A DNA stretch of 9,312 nucleotides, taken from assembly GCA_964532465.1 (NCBI GenBank), contig CAZHHX010000082.1, positions 1 to 9,312 on the forward strand, given 5' to 3'. Below the pieces are notes generated by a model. That model was not told the origin of the DNA and made no database searches. It saw only the letters and a list, made by a program, of their open reading frames with translations. Source of the DNA: JAPLKB01 sp964532465. Lineage in GTDB: Bacteria; Desulfobacterota; Syntrophorhabdia; Syntrophorhabdales; Syntrophorhabdaceae. The position numbers and the translations under genes are program-made. Below, piece after piece: positions 7,004-9,312 of the stretch (position 1 is the first letter of the stretch; each line of letters begins with the position of its first letter).

Positions 7004-7021
7004 TTTCTCCTGGTCGGTTAA

Positions 7022-7148
7022 CGGCATCTTCGGGATTGTCCATCTTTGGCGGTCTGCTGTGTCTTACGATCCTCCATCGTACATTCAGTACGATTACGGC
7101 CTGTAAGACTTACAGCCCATCCACATCTGTAAAAATTCTAAAATGCCG
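7022..7148 (-). promoter_or_regulatory. nested inverted repeats, possible structured leader RNA of dctP-larA
   Basis: Working inward, CGGCAT (7022-7027) pairs with ATGCCG (7143-7148), CTGT (7057-7060) with ACAG (7112-7115), GTCTTAC (7061-7067) with GTAAGAC (7103-7109), and ATCGTAC (7076-7082) with GTACGAT (7088-7094) around the loop ATTCA. In competition, CTGTAAG (7101-7107) pairs with CTTACAG (7109-7115), which would break the middle stem. Mutually exclusive pairing of this kind is what leader switches use, but no known riboswitch class was recognised. The strand is assigned only because dctM and dctP flank it in that direction. Confidence 0.35.
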
Positions 7149-7371
7149 CAGCCCACTCAAGCCGGATTCCCATCTGCCTTTATTTGCTGATGTGAATCCG
7201 GCGGAATCTTTTCCCATACTTCCCTCTCCCCCTGGTTTCTCTTTGTAAACGTTTGTTAATGCTCACTCTGTATATTGTTTTATCATACAACTTTTAACAA
7301 TACCGGCGTCCTCTTCGCGTTTCTCGATGTGCTTGTTCCGCGAAGCGTTAGCTGCGGGTTTATCCGCGCAT

Positions 7372-8694
7372 CTACCTTCCCATTCCCATAAGAGCAGGCA
7401 CAATGGTCGCTATAGCGGGGATGGCCAGCACAATGGCAATGCACAGTATGTCTATGATTACATACGGGGTTACTGCCCTCCAGATATCCGCCATTGTCAC
7501 TTCAGGAGGGGCCACGCCTTTCATTACGAAAAGGGTAACGCCGAAGGGAGGAGTAATCAAGCCTGTTTCCAGAGCTATGAGCATGAGCACTCCGAACCAT
7601 ATTGTATTATATCCTAAAGCGTTAACAACCGGCATATATATCGGTATGGTAATCATCATAATTGCCACAGTTTCCATGAAACAGCCCATGATTAGTACGA
7701 CAATCATCATGCCGATAATAATCACAATCGGTGAAACTGAGATGTTTGTGATGAAATTTGTCATACCCGCGGCAGCTCCGGTAAAGGCCAGTATCTCGCC
7801 GTATGTGCTGGAGACGATGATAATCATGAATATCATAACGGTGATTTTCACTGTGCCCATGACCGATTTTTTCATGGTTTCCCATGTTAAACGCCGATAG
7901 GCAATGGCCAGGATAAATGACCCGAGCGTGCCGGTCGCGGCTGCTTCTGTGGGGGTGGCCACACCGAGGAATATGAAGCCTATAACCATGAAAATGATAA
8001 GTCCCAGCGGCAGAAGATACTTGACGGTAGCCAGCACCTTTTCTTTTAAAGGCACATGGGGCACATCATACATGGGCGCCTCATCCGGGAAAATGCGGCA
8101 CCATATAACGACAAAAACAAAATAGAGGCCGGACATGATAATACCCGGTACAATGCCGGCAATAAGGAGCTGCCCCACATCAATGTTCGCAAGGCTTGCG
8201 AGGACTACGGTAAGGGCGTTGGGAGGGATAAGGGCGTCAACAGTGCCTACCCCCATGAGCGGTCCCAGGCTCATATTTTTGCTGTAACCCTTTTTTAACA
8301 TGTCAGGCAGCAGGATGGTGCCGAGGAGCGCGCATGTTGCAATAGTGGAGCCGGAAAGCGCGCCGATGATGACCCCCATAATGATAGCGAGAATAGAGAG
8401 TCTCCCCCGGAGTTTACCGAGCCATTTGTCAAGTACGTTCACTGCGTCGAGTCCGAGGTTTGTATGAAATATGAGTTCGCCCATAAGGATGAAAAAAGGT
8501 ACGGGGAGCAGAGTGAAAGTCGTGATGGACGTAAACACTCCCGTTACTACCCCGACAAGCCCCGGTATTCCGCCAAGAAAAAAATATGCCGCCGTCATAT
8601 TGACAACGAGAAAGGCAAAGGCAATGGGTATCCCTGTGAGCAGCAGCAAGACCATGCCGCCGAAGAGCAGTGATATAATCTGCCACCATTCCAT
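7372..8694 (-). CDS. dctM: TRAP transporter large permease subunit, DctM family
   Basis: DctM is the large membrane subunit that carries the ion-coupled transport path of a TRAP system. The 440 residues are almost all hydrophobic, consistent with the 11-12 helices of the family. Signatures are LTGIPIAFAF at 19-28, PFFILMGELIF at 66-76, GALSGSTIATCALLG at 111-125, VDALIPPNALTVVLA at 152-166, LGVATPTEAAATG at 243-255 and ITPPFGVTLFVMKG at 380-393. The two SG/TP-type hairpin motifs expected in the two repeat halves are both present. The ATG at 8694 lies 3 bp after the dctQ stop, with a GGAAGG-type site (8704-8711 region) inside the end of dctQ, so translation is probably coupled. Stop codon TAG at 7372-7374 is followed by the structured 446-bp gap. 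Substrate specificity is set mainly by DctP and is unknown. Confidence 0.95.
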   Translation of the reverse strand: MEWWQIISLLFGGMVLLLLTGIPIAFAFLVVNMTAAYFFLGGIPGLVGVVTGVFTSITTFTLLPVPFFILMGELIFHTNLGLDAVNVLDKWLGKLRGRLSILAIIMGVIIGALSGSTIATCALLGTILLPDMLKKGYSKNMSLGPLMGVGTVDALIPPNALTVVLASLANIDVGQLLIAGIVPGIIMSGLYFVFVVIWCRIFPDEAPMYDVPHVPLKEKVLATVKYLLPLGLIIFMVIGFIFLGVATPTEAAATGTLGSFILAIAYRRLTWETMKKSVMGTVKITVMIFMIIIVSSTYGEILAFTGAAAGMTNFITNISVSPIVIIIGMMIVVLIMGCFMETVAIMMITIPIYMPVVNALGYNTIWFGVLMLIALETGLITPPFGVTLFVMKGVAPPEVTMADIWRAVTPYVIIDILCIAIVLAIPAIATIVPALMGMGR

Positions 8695-8697
8695 AGT

Positions 8698-9192
8698 TTA
8701 ATCGCCTTCCCTGATATTGATAAACCTGCTCCAGGACATCCTGAAAAACTGGATGGTAAGAAGTATGCTGCCCATGGGGATAATACAGAAAACAGACCAT
8801 TTCGGAACGGTAACTGCCCGCACATCCGTTACCCCGTTAGCGATACACTCATACATATAGAGAACGCTGAAATATACCATGATGGCACAGGTGAGTCCGC
8901 CGATAATAAACATGATGCAGTCGAGATACTGCTGAGTTTTTTTATTAAGGTGGGCATATATGATTTCGGTAATGACATGTCCTCCCTCTCTTAACAGCCA
9001 GGTTGTTGCGAGGAACACTATCCACAGGAGGGCATATTCGGTTGTCTGGGTAATCCATATAGTCGTCTGTCTGAAGAGGAAGCGCATACCTATGGTATAG
9101 CAGACAGCGGCGCATATGAATACAAGCATAACCCCTGCCAGGGCTGCCATGATATCCAGTGTCTTATCAAAAACAGTCCAGAATCGCCTCAC
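8698..9192 (-). CDS. dctQ: TRAP transporter small permease subunit, DctQ family
   Basis: DctQ is the four-helix scaffold subunit that pairs with DctM in TRAP transporters. The 164-residue protein shows four hydrophobic segments at about 13-35, 47-66, 90-111 and 132-152. It carries the family block TEYALLWIVFLATTWLLREG, with E52, W57 and REGGHV at 68-73. The start is a GTG at 9192 with AGGGGG at 9202-9207, 9 bases away. The next in-frame ATG would cut into the first helix, so the GTG is preferred. It is the first gene of the TRAP-larA cluster on this strand, with dctM following after 3 bp. Confidence 0.92.
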   Translation of the reverse strand: MRRFWTVFDKTLDIMAALAGVMLVFICAAVCYTIGMRFLFRQTTIWITQTTEYALLWIVFLATTWLLREGGHVITEIIYAHLNKKTQQYLDCIMFIIGGLTCAIMVYFSVLYMYECIANGVTDVRAVTVPKWSVFCIIPMGSILLTIQFFRMSWSRFINIREGD

Positions 9193-9210
9193 AAATACAA
9201 ACCCCCTTTT

Positions 9211-9233
9211 ATTATATATACTTGCTTACAAGT
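9211..9233 (-). promoter_or_regulatory. candidate promoter of dctQM with small inverted repeat
   Basis: On the - strand a perfect TATAAT lies at 9216-9211, about 20 bases before the dctQ GTG start. Its spacer contains ACTTG-TAAG-CAAGT (9220-9233), a 5-4-5 inverted repeat. The -35 position reads TAAAAG, a poor match, so a regulator bound at the repeat may be needed. AT-rich sequence makes chance matches likely. A start site this close would leave a leader of roughly 12 bases, which is short but would still include the ribosome site only in part. That lowers confidence. Confidence 0.25.
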
Positions 9234-9271
9234 CTTTTATTCCAATTCAAAATCAAAGATGCAATGAACTA

Positions 9272-9291
9272 CCCCGCGGTAACTTGCGGGG
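9272..9291. repeat. small GC hairpin upstream of dctQ
   Basis: CCCCGC at 9272-9277 pairs with GCGGGG at 9286-9291 around the loop GGTAACTT. No T-run follows in either direction within view. It may belong to the end of a gene beyond the window edge or be a minor repeat. Nothing else was recognised between 9234 and 9312. Confidence 0.4.
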
Positions 9292-9312
9292 CAATCAAGG
9301 CGGCAAGGAAGA

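Larger units (their letters stand above)
6926..7371. other. 446-bp gene-free gap between dctM and dctP, rich in inverted repeats
   Basis: No convincing gene lies here. A + strand frame at 6937-7248 lacks any recognisable motif, and a 35-codon - strand frame at 7110-7217 overlies a hairpin. The gap holds these structures: a hairpin GCCGGATTC (7161-7169) with GAATCCGGC (7194-7202), extended by CATC/GATG inside; a nested set at 7022-7148 (separate entry); CTTCGCG (7313-7319) with CGCGAAG (7339-7345) just after the dctM stop; an 8-bp palindrome AAACGTTT at 7247-7254, reminiscent of a LacI-type half-site; and a 15-bp palindrome near dctP (separate entry). None of the stems has a clear U-tract, so no strong terminator for dctQM is evident and read-through into dctP is possible. 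Confidence 0.6.

Noticed and set aside
6913..7109. The same - strand frame stays open past that stop to just inside dctP, suggesting a broken gene
   Set aside because: About 65 open codons without a recognisable motif can occur by chance, and the frame runs over the palindrome and the dctP ribosome site.
7110..7217. A 35-codon open frame on the - strand, ATG at 7217, with a purine-rich GAGGGA close upstream
   Set aside because: It is short, unrecognised, contains the 7161-7202 hairpin and stops inside the nested inverted repeats. A small leader peptide cannot be excluded, but nothing positive supports it.
6937..7248. A 103-codon open frame on the + strand in the dctM-dctP gap
   Set aside because: No motif or ribosome site was seen. 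It begins over the dctP ribosome site in antisense, crosses several inverted repeats, and its composition looks like translated non-coding DNA.
7247..7254. AAACGTTT as a LacI/CcpA-type operator
   Set aside because: Symmetry outside the central 8 bp is poor (6 of 9 positions per half-site), and no promoter of good quality lies beside it.

Overview
The window reads as a chromosomal stretch of a mesophilic, probably anaerobic bacterium of moderate GC content. Gene content fits Desulfobacterota, Syntrophales or Nitrospirota type genomes: a GatCAB amidotransferase subunit, a SAM hydroxide adenosyltransferase, a methionine-salvage isomerase, and a TRAP transporter next to a nickel-pincer racemase homologue. 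That assignment comes from gene content and general style only, and no rRNA or other phylogenetic marker was compared. No phage, transposase, CRISPR array, tRNA or rRNA was seen.

Left half, + strand (131-4585): a two-domain GNAT-like acetyltransferase; then gatB, behind a good sigma70-type promoter; then mtnA, two bases after gatB and almost certainly co-transcribed with it; then a SAM hydroxide adenosyltransferase. Between mtnA and the last gene lies a heptamer repeat array whose first four units are repeated exactly as an inverted copy: two perfect 31-bp arms separated by 59 bp. Two neighbouring genes (mtnA and the SAM-cleaving enzyme) handle SAM-derived sulphur and nucleoside compounds.

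Right half, - strand (9192 down to 4624): dctQ and dctM (the membrane subunits of a TRAP transporter), then a 446-bp gene-free gap, then dctP (the periplasmic binding protein) and a LarA-family racemase/epimerase. LarA carries every residue equivalent to the known active site, including the lysine that anchors the nickel-pincer cofactor. The simplest reading is an uptake and isomerisation module: TRAP imports a 2-hydroxy acid or similar carboxylate, and the LarA homologue interconverts its stereoisomers before catabolism. The substrate cannot be told from sequence.

The two halves converge on one strong 13-bp hairpin (4591-4622) that probably terminates transcription from both sides. The 446-bp gap between dctM and dctP is unusually rich in inverted repeats. 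It includes two mutually exclusive stems and a perfect 15-bp palindrome beside a -10-like element 60 bp before dctP. It is the best candidate in the window for an undescribed regulatory element.
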